Shown: piece by piece, positions 32,030 to 40,398 of the stretch | How positions within the stretch are numbered: position 1 is the stretch's first letter | Layout: every line of letters begins with the position of its first letter | Source of the DNA: Streptomyces sp. NBC_00483 | GTDB lineage: Bacteria; Actinomycetota; Actinomycetes; Streptomycetales; Streptomycetaceae | Length of the DNA stretch: 64,000 bases | Assembly (NCBI RefSeq): GCF_036013745.1 | Contig: NZ_CP107880.1 | Span: forward strand, 8,246,001-8,310,000 | Direction of reading: 5' to 3' | Program-made: the position numbers and the translations under genes | The notes under the pieces: model-generated | Told to the model about the DNA's origin: nothing | The model's database searches: none | Seen by the model: the letters and a program-made list of their open reading frames with translations, nothing else

Positions 32030-33520
32030 CCCCGTTATGTTTTCCGCGGTCCTGCAAGAGGGCCGCTGGCCTCCGGGCCCGGCATGGCTGTTCCCCCCTG
32101 TCGAAGTCGATGACCTGGGGGGTGGTGCCACCGGGCCCGAGAGGCGCCGTTGGAGACGCTGATGAGAGGCCCGACCACCGCCCCGCCGAGCGCAACGCCC
32201 GGCCATACACGGGTGGCAGGTCTGCATAACGTGGATGCGCGCACGACGCCAACGCCCAGGCCAGCACACACGAGATCCGTTCGGGAGGACGGCTTGATGG
32301 ACCACGACGAGATAGGTGTCTTCCTGGGCCTGGACGTCGGCAAGAGCCACCACCACGGCCACGGACTTACCCCGGCCGGCAAGAAGGTCTTCGACAAGCA
32401 ACTGCCCAACACCGAACCGAAATTGCGGGACGTCTTTGACAAGCTGAAGACCAAGTTCGGCACCGTCCTGGTCATCGTGGACCAGCCCGCCTCGATCGGC
32501 GCCCTGCCCCTGACGGTGGCCCGGGACACCGGCTGCAAGGTCGCCTACCTGCCCGGCCTGTCGATGCGGCGGATCGCCGACCTCTACCCCGGTGAGGCCA
32601 AGACCGACGCCCGCGACGCCGCGGTCATCGCGGACGCTGCCCGCACCATGCCGCACACCCTGCGCTCGCTAGAGCTGACCGACGAGATCACCGCCGAACT
32701 GACGGTGCTGGTCGGCTTCGACCAGGACCTCGCCGCCGAGGCCACCCGCACCAGCAACCGGATCCGCGGCCTGCTCACCCAGTTCCACCCGTCCTTGGAA
32801 CGAGTCCTCGGCCCTCGCCTCGACCACCAGGCGGTCACCTGGCTGCTGGAACGCTACGGATCGCCTGCCGCGCTGCGGAAAGCCGGACGCCGCAAGCTCG
32901 TTGAGGTGATCCGGCCCAAGGCCCCGCGCATGGCGACGCGGCTGATCGACGACGTCTTCGACGCCCTCGATGAACAGACCGTCGTCGTTCCGGGCACCGG
33001 CACCCTGGACATCGTGATCCCGTCGCTGGCCCGCTCGCTCGGCGCCGTTCACGAACAACGCCGGGCCACGGAAGCCCAGATCAGCGCCCTGCTGGAGGCC
33101 CACCCTCTTTCGAAGGTCCTGACGTCGCTGCCCGGCGTCGGCGTCAGGACCGCCGCCACCTTGCTGGTCACCGTCGGCGACGGCACCGGCTTTCCCACCT
33201 CCGCCCACCTCGCCTCCTACGCCGGCCTCGCGCCGACCACGAAGGCATCGGGCACCTCGATCCACGGCGAACACGCGCCCAGGGGCGGCAACCGCGTCCT
33301 CAAACGCGCGATGTTCCTCTCCGCGTTCGCCGCCCTGCACGACCCCGCCTCCCGCGCCTACTACGACAAATGCCGGGCCCGAGGAAAGACCCACACCCAA
33401 GCCCTCCTCCGCCTCGCCAGACAACGCATCAACGTGCTCTTCGCAATGCTCCGCGACGGCACCTTCTACGAACCCCGAACGCCTCGCCTCGCTTGACGAA
33501 GGACATAGAGGCACCCCCCC
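32030..33520 (+). mobile_element. IS110-family element (approximate limits)
   Basis: IS110 elements have no terminal inverted repeats, so limits are estimated from the end of the VWA terminator and a C-run at about 33510-33518 ahead of the next gene. The resulting 1.5 kb is typical. It carries one transposase, and the roughly 260-bp noncoding left end is where IS110-group elements encode their bridge RNA. The element separates the AAA/VWA genes from the two small genes at 33559 and 34154, which have the same strand. Confidence 0.6.
32297..33496 (+). CDS. IS110-family transposase
   Basis: The 399-residue DEDD transposase starts at ATG 32297. The N-terminal RuvC-like part has VFLGLDVGKSHHHGH (first Asp), VIVDQPASIGAL and YPGEAKTDARDAAVIADAAR (the conserved Asp pair). 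The C-terminal transposase_20 part has VLTSLPGVGVRTAATLLVTV, HLASYAGLAPTTKASG and RGGNRVLKRAMFLSAFAAL, with the catalytic-type Ser region. It appears intact. The enzyme works as a recombinase guided, in studied members, by an element-encoded bridge RNA. It is distinct from the IS110 copy at 43169. Confidence 0.93.
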   Translation: MDHDEIGVFLGLDVGKSHHHGHGLTPAGKKVFDKQLPNTEPKLRDVFDKLKTKFGTVLVIVDQPASIGALPLTVARDTGCKVAYLPGLSMRRIADLYPGEAKTDARDAAVIADAARTMPHTLRSLELTDEITAELTVLVGFDQDLAAEATRTSNRIRGLLTQFHPSLERVLGPRLDHQAVTWLLERYGSPAALRKAGRRKLVEVIRPKAPRMATRLIDDVFDALDEQTVVVPGTGTLDIVIPSLARSLGAVHEQRRATEAQISALLEAHPLSKVLTSLPGVGVRTAATLLVTVGDGTGFPTSAHLASYAGLAPTTKASGTSIHGEHAPRGGNRVLKRAMFLSAFAALHDPASRAYYDKCRARGKTHTQALLRLARQRINVLFAMLRDGTFYEPRTPRLA

Positions 33521-33558
33521 CACTTCACAACCGCACCGCACCGAACGGAGAGCCCGAC

Positions 33559-34032
33559 ATGACCAGCATCGCCGAACGCGCCCAGGCCGCCGCCGTCTAC
33601 ATCCGCCACCACACCGCCCTCAGCCCGCACGGCCAGTACCAGGGCCGCGAGCATGCCCGCACCGCCGTCCGCCTCGCCGCCGCCCTCGGCCTGCCCCTCG
33701 ACCAGATCACCACCACCCCCGACCACCTGCGCCGCCGCACAACGATCGGCGAGCCGGTCCTCGCGACCGCCGCCTGCCCCGAGTCCGGCGACACGTACAC
33801 CTTCCTGGCCCGCTTCCCCCTGTACGACGAGGACGCCTTCGAACTCCTCGGCCCCTGCCCCGAATGCGCCGCCCCGGTACCCCTCGCCGAGATCCGCCAC
33901 CTCGCCGACCTCGGCACCCACCTCACCCGCACCCTCACCCGCGAAGACTGCGACCGCCAGAACGCCCTGCCACCCACTTTCGACGACGACCCCGCACACA
34001 CCGACACCTGCCGCTTCGGCGCCTGCACCTGA
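33559..34032 (+). CDS. Hypothetical protein with zinc-ribbon-like cysteines
   Basis: The 157-residue protein starts at ATG 33559 (CGGAGAG upstream). Its first half is helical (AERAQAAAVYIRHHTALSP, HARTAVRLAAALGL). The second half has LLGPCPECAAPVPL, a CxxC pair that may form a zinc ribbon with the later cysteines in EDCDRQN and DTCRFGACT. No family is recognised. It is co-directional with the AAA/VWA genes and followed by the gene at 34154; probably the same functional group, now split by the IS110 element. Confidence 0.6.
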   Translation: MTSIAERAQAAAVYIRHHTALSPHGQYQGREHARTAVRLAAALGLPLDQITTTPDHLRRRTTIGEPVLATAACPESGDTYTFLARFPLYDEDAFELLGPCPECAAPVPLAEIRHLADLGTHLTRTLTREDCDRQNALPPTFDDDPAHTDTCRFGACT

Positions 34033-34153
34033 CACACCCCCACGGCGGGCGCGGCACCCACACACCGCGCCCGCCACCGGGACCCGCGAACACACCACAC
34101 CAACTTCGACCACCCACACATCGCCCCGCCAGAAAACAAGGAGAGACACCACC

Positions 34154-34570
34154 ATGCGCATCACCGACCGCGACATCCTCACCATGATCCTCAACACCAC
34201 GGCCACCGACTCCGCAACGGACTGGCACCTCATCGGCGACACCCTCTACGCCCCGGGTTCCCCGACGAATCCCCAACTCGTCATCAGCGCCGCGATCCTG
34301 CGGACCGACCGCACCAACACCGCCTTCGCCCTCACGCTCCACGTCCTGCACCACGAACACGGCGAACTGGACCGCACCCGCCTCGACTTCGACCAGGACG
34401 GCGACCCCTTCGAGATCGTCATCCTCAACCACACCAACGGCACCGCCCGACCAGGGTCGAGGCTGGCCACCTGGTGGCAGCAGGCTGAGGCATACGTACA
34501 CCTGTGGCAGCACACCCCAGGAACGCCGCCCAGCCCGGCTAGCGGCCCCGCGAGTGAGTTCGCGCGCTGA
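34154..34570 (+). CDS. Hypothetical protein
   Basis: The 138-residue soluble protein starts at ATG 34154, with AGGAGAG upstream. It alternates beta-prone pieces (WHLIGDTLYAPGSPTNPQLV, FALTLHVLHHEHGELDRTR) and ends with an aromatic helix (RLATWWQQAEAYVHLWQ). No motif is recognised. It is followed by a 9-bp hairpin (34581-34608), so it likely ends the transcription unit that began near 28368. Confidence 0.55.
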   Translation: MRITDRDILTMILNTTATDSATDWHLIGDTLYAPGSPTNPQLVISAAILRTDRTNTAFALTLHVLHHEHGELDRTRLDFDQDGDPFEIVILNHTNGTARPGSRLATWWQQAEAYVHLWQHTPGTPPSPASGPASEFAR

Positions 34571-34580
34571 ACGTTCCGTG

Positions 34581-34608
34581 CAGGGCTGGTCGTGCCCACC
34601 CAGCCCTG
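34581..34608 (+). terminator. Hairpin terminator
   Basis: A 9-bp perfect stem, CAGGGCTGG (34581-34589) with CCAGCCCTG (34600-34608), lies just after the stop at 34570. Confidence 0.65.
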
Positions 34609-35136
34609 GGCCACCGCACCAATGACCGCCAGCCCGCCCTCACCCCACGCACACGCCCGCACGCGCAACTCGTCACGGCCGAAGGGAGGGGCCCGGCAGT
34701 CGCCTACCTCAACGCTCCGTCCCCAGGGCCTGCCCGCCGAGGGGCCCTGCGGGCTGCGCGGCGAAGGCCGACGCCACGTCGCGGTTCGCCTCGTGATGTC
34801 GCGGCCATAAGACCGTCAACCGCGAGGCCTTCGGCTGAAGTCGGGAGCCTCCCGCTGGAGCCGTTGGGATCACCCGATGTGGTGGTCGTGCTGACGGCTG
34901 CGGTCGGCGGCCGGGTGACGTGGACACAATCGCAGTGAGTCCTCCCTCCGCGGTGTTCTCGTCCCGCCGGGGCCGCACATGAAGGACAGGAAGGAGCAGA
35001 CAACTGAACCTGCGTACCACCCCGCCAGCGCATCCAGGAAGCGAACCTGCGTCGGCGTCCGCGCCTTCGCCGACGCCGAGCGTGCCGACTCCCTGGCCAT
35101 GCCACGCCGACATCACTGCTGCGCACGGAGGCCGGG
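34609..35136. other. Intergenic stretch with no firm gene
   Basis: No recognised gene. A 53-codon frame from ATG 34979 overlaps the ATG at 35137 (ATGA) but has poor coding character (many Arg/Cys/His at the end) and no good ribosome site. Confidence 0.35.
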
Positions 35137-35598
35137 ATGACGCGCTCCGCCGTTCACCGACCGTACCGACGCGACGTTCATCGACTGCTCCTCGCGGCCC
35201 GCGACCGTCTCCGGGCAGGGGAAGACGATGACCGCGTAAGCCTCGCCGCTGTCCTGGTGCAAGCTGCTGACAGTTTCGATGACGCCGACCCACTGCAGGC
35301 GCCGGCGTCGTGGATCGTCCGTGAGGCGGCGGCCCTCCTGTTGCGGCATGCGGATCCCGACGGGCCGACGCGGCTGACGGACCCGGACCTGCTGTGCCAT
35401 CTCTCAGTCTTGGACGGCCTCGCTGTAAAGGCGCTCGTGCCGCTGCTCGACGACGTGACCACCACGCTTTCAGTGCGCCCGGTCATCGAACTGGCCCTGC
35501 CGGAACCATCTCAGAGAGACGCGACGGAACAGGGCTACGTGGAGCGCGGCGAGTCCGACCCTGACCGGTCGGGGGTGCAGCGTGGACGAGCAGGGTGA
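35137..35598 (+). CDS. Hypothetical protein
   Basis: The 153-residue protein starts at ATG 35137, with GGAGG 6 nt upstream. It is largely helical and acidic (RVSLAAVLVQAADSFDDADP, WIVREAAALLLRHADPDGP, HLSVLDGLAVKALVPLLDDV), without cysteines of note beyond one and without membrane segments. No family is recognised. It precedes the prepilin peptidase gene by about 60 nt on the same strand. Confidence 0.5.
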   Translation: MTRSAVHRPYRRDVHRLLLAARDRLRAGEDDDRVSLAAVLVQAADSFDDADPLQAPASWIVREAAALLLRHADPDGPTRLTDPDLLCHLSVLDGLAVKALVPLLDDVTTTLSVRPVIELALPEPSQRDATEQGYVERGESDPDRSGVQRGRAG

Positions 35599-35655
35599 AG
35601 CGTCGGTAATCGGCCTGCGGTGCACCTCGCCGGTGACTGGGAAGCGGAGGTCGGC

Positions 35656-36306
35656 ATGCTCGTGATCCTGGCAGGCGTGTACAGCCTCATCGCCGGGCTA
35701 GCGGTGCCCAGGGCGGTGGACTTCGCCACCGGCGGATCCAGCTCTGCGCAGTCGCCTGCACGGCGGGGGCCGGGCTATGGCCTGGGGAGCGGCGCGGTGT
35801 TGTGCGGGGTGTGTGCCAGTACGGCGTACACGGTCGGCTGGCGCCCGGAGTTGGTGCTCTGGCTGGTGGTCGCTTGGCTACTCGTCGTGCTGGCGTGCGT
35901 CGATCTGGCGGTGCGCAGGCTGCCCGACGTGATCACGTTGCCGTTGGCGGCCCTGGTCGTTGCCGGCCTCGCGCTGGCCTCCCAACTCCCGCGGACTGGT
36001 GGCTCGTTCGGTGCCGCCATACTGGGCGGTGCCCTGTTGGTGGGCAGCTACTTCCTGCTGTTTCTGGCCGTGCCGGACGGGATCGGGTTCGGTGATGTGA
36101 AGACCGCGCTGACGACCGGCGCCATCGCGGGCTGGTATGGCTGGCACCCCTTCGTGGTCGGGGCGTTGACGGCGCCACTGCTGGGTGTGGGGTACGTGCT
36201 GGTGGTGCGGATGCGCCGTGCCGCCCAGGGCGCGGTGGCGTTCGCGTATGGCCCGTTCCTGGCCCTCGGGGCGTGGGTCGCGGTGCTGGTCGGGGCGGTC
36301 AGATAG
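35656..36306 (+). CDS. A24-family prepilin peptidase (TadV/CpaA-like)
   Basis: The 216-residue protein is a polytopic membrane aspartic protease. It has ACVDLAVRRLPDVITLPLAA (first catalytic Asp) and IGFGDVKTALTTGA (GxGD motif, second Asp) between hydrophobic helices, as in prepilin peptidases; the N-terminal methylase part is short or missing, as in TadV. ATG 35656 is preferred, with GGAGG 5 nt upstream; a GTG at 35620 would add 12 residues. It is the likely processing enzyme for the Flp pilin and TadE/TadG-like proteins at 18635-20201, although about 13 kb away and separated by mobile DNA. Confidence 0.88.
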   Translation: MLVILAGVYSLIAGLAVPRAVDFATGGSSSAQSPARRGPGYGLGSGAVLCGVCASTAYTVGWRPELVLWLVVAWLLVVLACVDLAVRRLPDVITLPLAALVVAGLALASQLPRTGGSFGAAILGGALLVGSYFLLFLAVPDGIGFGDVKTALTTGAIAGWYGWHPFVVGALTAPLLGVGYVLVVRMRRAAQGAVAFAYGPFLALGAWVAVLVGAVR

Positions 36307-36366
36307 TCGGTGATTGTCACGCGCACTACGCGGTAGCGCCGGTTCGTGGGCTTTGCCCCGCATGTC

Positions 36367-37011
36367 TCACCTGGCAAGCGGCCGCCACAATGCCCGCTCA
36401 TCAGGATCAGTGGGTGTACCCCACGTCAGCGCTCCGTCGATCAACCCTGGCTTCGCGCCGGTGGCCAAGGACGGCACTTCGAAGATGTCGGCCATCTCCT
36501 CCAAGTAGCACGACAGTGACTCGAACTCCACAGCCCGCTCGGCGTACTTGCTCCACGACCACAGCTTCCCGGTTTCCGCATCCAGACAGAGGCCGAAGAG
36601 GCGATCTGTGTCTGAGCAGAACGGGACCCACGAAGCGCGCCACAGCAGAAACTCCTCACCTGGCTCACTGCGACGGTTATTCAACTCGTCCTCATGCTGC
36701 TGCATCTCCAGCATGCTCCGGTACTTTCGGATCACCGAATCGAACTTCATCGGCGCCCAGTTACCCAACAAGAACCGCACCCACGGGCCGGGCAGCACTC
36801 CCGGACAGTGGCGCCACAAGGCCCTGAGCCCCGCCGGGATACGCACGCCCAGTTCCTGCTGCAGGGCATCGATCTCTGCATCGGACGCTCCGGGAAGGAG
36901 CTTGTCCGTGGTCGCCGGAGCGTGCTGATGCAGCCACGACTGACTGGATACGGCGCCAGGCGTCAGCGACCTGGCGTTCCTCCATGGCTTGCGCATGCTG
37001 TATGTCATCAC
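36367..37011 (-). CDS. SMI1/KNR4-family protein
   Basis: The 214-residue protein has the SMI1/KNR4 pattern: LLPGASDAEIDALQQELGVR, then IPAGLRALWRHCPGVLPGPW, WVPFCSDTDRLFGLCLDAET and YAERAVEFESLSCYLEEMAD near the end. This superfamily includes immunity proteins of polymorphic toxins and other cell-wall or stress-related factors in bacteria. No toxin gene is next to it, so an orphan immunity role is only a possibility. The start is ATG ATG at 37006-37011. Confidence 0.78.
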   Translation of the reverse strand: MMTYSMRKPWRNARSLTPGAVSSQSWLHQHAPATTDKLLPGASDAEIDALQQELGVRIPAGLRALWRHCPGVLPGPWVRFLLGNWAPMKFDSVIRKYRSMLEMQQHEDELNNRRSEPGEEFLLWRASWVPFCSDTDRLFGLCLDAETGKLWSWSKYAERAVEFESLSCYLEEMADIFEVPSLATGAKPGLIDGALTWGTPTDPDERALWRPLAR

Positions 37012-37029
37012 TCACGACCGACACGCTAC

Positions 37030-37260
37030 CCAGCCATTAGCAGCGACACCGATCAATCAGGACGTGTGCACCCAGGAGTTCGTTGGTCGGGTGCGTGGAG
37101 TTCCCGGCCGGTGCGGGTTCGAGATCGATGCTCTCGTTGTGGGGCGCGGGGCCCTCAACTGTCGATTCGTGGGTCGTGACCCGGGCAGTGTCCTTGTCGG
37201 CCGCCACGAGTTGGGTGATCACCAGCACCCGGATCCGTCGACTGTGACCAGTAGCAACAT
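37030..37260 (-). pseudogene. IS630-type transposase N-terminal relic
   Basis: On the reverse strand the phrase RVLVITQLVAADKDTARV closely matches RVPVIAQLVAADEDTVRDV in the helix-turn-helix part of the intact IS630 transposase at 60020. The similarity covers only about 25 codons, followed by unrelated residues ending with a stop at 37037. It is a small remnant of a related element. Confidence 0.45.
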
Positions 37261-37524
37261 CGTGGCTTGAAGAGGTGCGGGCATTCTTGCGTCTCAGGGC
37301 AGGGGCAGAAACGGCCGACTCCGGGGCCACTTGGAGTGGCCTCGCTGTGTGCTGTTGCTGCGGCGCCGGCTCACTTGGCTGCCTCGATCCGCTTGGTGAC
37401 GTGCGCCTGTCGGTCGATTCCTGGGAGGTGCGGAAGGGGCCGGCGGTACGCTCGATGCCCGCGTTCCCGACCTGGTCGGCGGCGCGGACGGGGGACGGCC
37501 GGCGAGCACTCAGGGAGCGGTGCG

Positions 37525-38292
37525 GTGGATGTACTGACGTTGGTGTCCGCGTTCGTGGCGCTGGTCGGCGCTGCCACGACGGCGGTGCTCGGCTACTGGA
37601 CGCAGCGACGCCTGCGTCTTGTCGAACAGCGGAACCTGATGGACTCCTATGGGGCCTCGCTGGCCTGGGCCGCATACGATCTGCAGTCCAGGTTGTACAA
37701 CATCCTGCGCGGCCATGAGACCGATCGCTCGCAGGGCCCGCATCACGGATTCGTGAGCTCCTTTCATGTGCAAGGCACGCCGAAGCAGCGGGAGTTTGTG
37801 CGCCGGAGCACTGTGTTCGTGCTCGCCGAGTACCTGGGGTGGGTGGAGATTCTCCGGCAGGACATCCAGTTCCTCGACCTCGGACAGTCACGGGCCAATC
37901 GGAACGCCGTAGAGATCATCTCGTCCATCAGCACAGCTCTGAACCGAACTGTTTCTGCGGGCGACGACATACTGCGTCTCTGGCGCGCCGAGCAACGGGC
38001 CATCGGAGAACTGATGGTGCATTCGCATGGAGAGCCAGGCCGTCGCAAGTGCCTGGGCTACGCCGAGTTCTGCGAGAAGCTCGAGGGTGATGACGTGTTC
38101 CGCCGGTGGTTCACTCCGCTCCTCGAGGACATCGACCGGCTCGCTGAGGACACCGCGCAGGCTGCACCCCGTCTCGCGGAGCTCCAGCAGAAACTCATCA
38201 ACCTCATCGACGTGCTGGATCCGAAGGCAGAGCGATTCCCGCAGTTTCGTCAGCGGACCAGCGCGGACCTGAGTGCCGGAAGGGGCGCCTGA
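37525..38292 (+). CDS. Hypothetical protein with one N-terminal membrane helix
   Basis: The 255-residue protein starts at GTG 37525, with GGGAG 8 nt upstream; the longer frame from 37267 has no ribosome site. It begins VDVLTLVSAFVALVGAATTA, a membrane helix, then a long helical cytoplasmic-type region (RRLRLVEQRNLMDSYGASLA, RNAVEIISSISTALNRTVSA, LQQKLINLIDVLDPKAE). A coiled-coil arrangement is likely. No family is recognised; it resembles Streptomyces single-span proteins of unknown role. Confidence 0.65.
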   Translation: MDVLTLVSAFVALVGAATTAVLGYWTQRRLRLVEQRNLMDSYGASLAWAAYDLQSRLYNILRGHETDRSQGPHHGFVSSFHVQGTPKQREFVRRSTVFVLAEYLGWVEILRQDIQFLDLGQSRANRNAVEIISSISTALNRTVSAGDDILRLWRAEQRAIGELMVHSHGEPGRRKCLGYAEFCEKLEGDDVFRRWFTPLLEDIDRLAEDTAQAAPRLAELQQKLINLIDVLDPKAERFPQFRQRTSADLSAGRGA

Positions 38293-38494
38293 AATGCTTG
38301 CTCCAGGAGCCCGGTGCGGCCCCGGCCTGCCGGAGCTTCTGTTTGTCCTAGTCGGTCACTTTGTGTGAGCGGGCTCGGTCGCAACGCATCCGAGGTGTCA
38401 CTGCACTCCTGAGTACATGACGAGGGCGAGGCAGACCCGTTGGAGGTGTTCCGCCGGTGCGTTGCTGCGCTGAGCGCGGCGTCCCGTCCCGGAA

Positions 38495-38535
38495 AATAGT
38501 AGCCATAGACATAGTAGCTGTGTACTCTATTTTGT
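38495..38535 (+). promoter_or_regulatory. Promoter/operator region of the MarR-like pair
   Basis: The 40 bases before the ATG are AT-rich. ATAGTAGC occurs twice (38496-38503 and 38511-38518, 15 bp apart) with GTACTCTATTTTGT directly after. The repeats are good candidates for autoregulatory MarR binding over the core promoter. Confidence 0.5.
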
Positions 38536-39033
38536 ATGAGCAAGGGTTCATCGCCGGGCCCCACGCCCGGCTACCTGGTATGGCGGCTCGCCAACAAGTG
38601 GCGTGTCGCGGTCGATCGCGCGGTGGCTCCGCTGGGTCTCACCCACGCGCAGTACGTACTGGTTGCGTCACTGCACGGCATGCAGCGCACCGGCGGGCGG
38701 CCCAGTCAGCGCCAACTCGCCGACCACACCGGCCTGGAGGCGTTGTACGTCTCGAAGCTGGCGCGCGCCCTGGAGTCGGCCGACCTGATCGAGCGCACCC
38801 GCGATCCGCGCGACCCACGCGCCGTGCAGCTCGCGCTCACCGGGCAAGGGCAGGCTGTCACGCGGCAGGCCATCACGGTGGTCCAGGAACTGCTTCAGCA
38901 GCTACTGGAGCCGCTCGGCGGCCTCGACGCCCCGCGCACGCGCGCGTTCACCGACGAGCTGACGACCCTGCTCGACGCACCTCTCGCTCCAGCCGTACCG
39001 AACGACCAGAGCACTCAGAGGAGAACACCATGA
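38536..39033 (+). CDS. MarR-family transcriptional regulator
   Basis: The 165-residue protein has the MarR layout: helix VAVDRAVAPLGLTHAQYVLV, winged helix PSQRQLADHTGLEALYVSKL followed by ARALESADLIERTRDPRDPR (recognition helix and wing) and a C-terminal dimer helix. Such regulators normally repress their own operon and release DNA when a small ligand binds. Its stop overlaps the start of the next gene (ATGA), and repeats ahead of its start are likely operators. Confidence 0.9.
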   Translation: MSKGSSPGPTPGYLVWRLANKWRVAVDRAVAPLGLTHAQYVLVASLHGMQRTGGRPSQRQLADHTGLEALYVSKLARALESADLIERTRDPRDPRAVQLALTGQGQAVTRQAITVVQELLQQLLEPLGGLDAPRTRAFTDELTTLLDAPLAPAVPNDQSTQRRTP

Positions 39034-39488
39034 CCACCACCACATCCATCGCCACCGCGCCCGCTGTCGACGCCCGCGGCCTCGCCCTGGCGCACTATGC
39101 CGCCCGCGGCGTACTGGAGCATGTCCTGGCCCGGCACGGCGCCACGTTCCAGCAGCAGGTCACCCTGCGCACCGCCATCACCGCCGCGACCCCGCAGACG
39201 CCGGACGACCTCATCACCCAGGTCCAGGGCTCCCTCAAGGCCGATCCGGCCGACATCCGCGCCACCCTCGACGAACTGCTGGCCAAGCAACTGCTCGTCG
39301 CCGACGGAGCGCACCTGCGCCCCACGGACGCGGGGCGCGAGCTGCTCGCCGCCACCGGCGCGGAGACCGCCCCCATCTCCGCCCGCATCTGGGGCGGGAT
39401 CCCCACCGAGGACCTGGCCGCCGCCGGCCGCGTTCTCGCCCGGGTCACAGAGCGCGCCAACGCGGAGCTTGCGGCGCTGACCGCCTGA
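39030..39488 (+). CDS. MarR-like winged-helix protein
   Basis: The 152-residue protein starts in an ATGA overlap with the MarR gene. It shows a winged-helix part (DPADIRATLDELLAKQLLV followed by LRPTDAGRELLAATG) and helical flanks (ARGVLEHVLARHGATFQQQV, AAAGRVLARVTERANAELAAL). This resembles the helper-like MarR relatives that follow MarR genes in Streptomyces. It may form a heterodimer with the partner or bind a ligand. No target enzyme gene follows in the operon. Confidence 0.72.
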   Translation: MTTTTSIATAPAVDARGLALAHYAARGVLEHVLARHGATFQQQVTLRTAITAATPQTPDDLITQVQGSLKADPADIRATLDELLAKQLLVADGAHLRPTDAGRELLAATGAETAPISARIWGGIPTEDLAAAGRVLARVTERANAELAALTA

Positions 39489-39834
39489 CCTCCCGATCAG
39501 CCCTGTAACTGGGCCTGATTACAGGGTGGTTCGATTACGGTCCTTGATCCGGATCATGTAGGCGTGGAGATTCCGGCACGGCATGCGAAGCCGTCGCATC
39601 CGCCATGAGCGCGCAGCAATCCGAGGTCAACGCTCGCCAGTCCGCTCGTAAGGAAGGCTGAGACGCCGCAGCGGCGGAGCCGGCCGCCGGCGAAGCGTGC
39701 CGGATCGCGTATCAGGCATCCCGCGAGCAGCAGATCAAGGCGGCACAACCGCCACGCAAGCATCCCTGAAGAAAGAACAGCACAACATCAACCCCGCGAA
39801 TACCCGGTGGTCAAAACGCTAGATTTGCTGTTGG
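39489..39834. other. Intergenic stretch without a recognised gene
   Basis: Nothing with a ribosome site or family match is seen in these 346 bases; only an 18-codon frame at 39605 with unclear meaning. Confidence 0.35.
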
Positions 39835-40275
39835 GTGCCCTCATCGATCGGGCATTCAGCAGTGTTGATCGGTGAGGAAATTCTGGTGGCCTTTCGTGAC
39901 ATCCCTTCGGTCGTACTGTTCCTCGTGGCGGCCGCTTCTGCGGCTGTCTATCTGATCCTCATGGTCAGGTGGATGCCGACCCGATCCTTCAAAATCAAAG
40001 CAGCCACCACTCCCGCGGTCATGGCGGTGATGTCTGTCCTCACCTACCTGGGCGGGGGATACAGGGTTAATGATGTGCTGATCCTCTGCACGCTCGTCCT
40101 GTTGACGATCCCGCTCGGATTTCTGGGGCACCAACAGGAAGTTGCCGCATGGGCACTCCGCGAGGAGAACGGAGAGGGTGAAACCAACGACTTCCCTCAG
40201 AGCGCGTTGGTGCAAACGGCAATCGCGGGCTTCGCGGCCATCGTCGTGTTTGTCTGGATCAGGCAGTCGGTTTAG
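39835..40275 (+). CDS. Membrane protein of unknown function
   Basis: The 146-residue protein starts with GTG 39835. Four hydrophobic stretches are visible (VVLFLVAAASAAVYLILMV, AVMAVMSVLTYLGGG, DVLILCTLVLLTIPLGFLG, AIAGFAAIVVFVWIRQS) with a polar loop EVAAWALREENGEGETNDF. Base composition is a little lower in GC than the neighbours, hinting at separate acquisition. No family is recognised. Confidence 0.6.
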   Translation: MPSSIGHSAVLIGEEILVAFRDIPSVVLFLVAAASAAVYLILMVRWMPTRSFKIKAATTPAVMAVMSVLTYLGGGYRVNDVLILCTLVLLTIPLGFLGHQQEVAAWALREENGEGETNDFPQSALVQTAIAGFAAIVVFVWIRQSV

Positions 40276-40398
40276 AACGGCCTCACACTGAGGGTCTTCC
40301 AACCTGGCTGTCGGGTTGGGTTGTTGAGCTGACACACCGGCGAAGCCCCTGGTAGACGGGTTCACGACCTAGATTTCCCGACCCACCAGAGACTTCCT

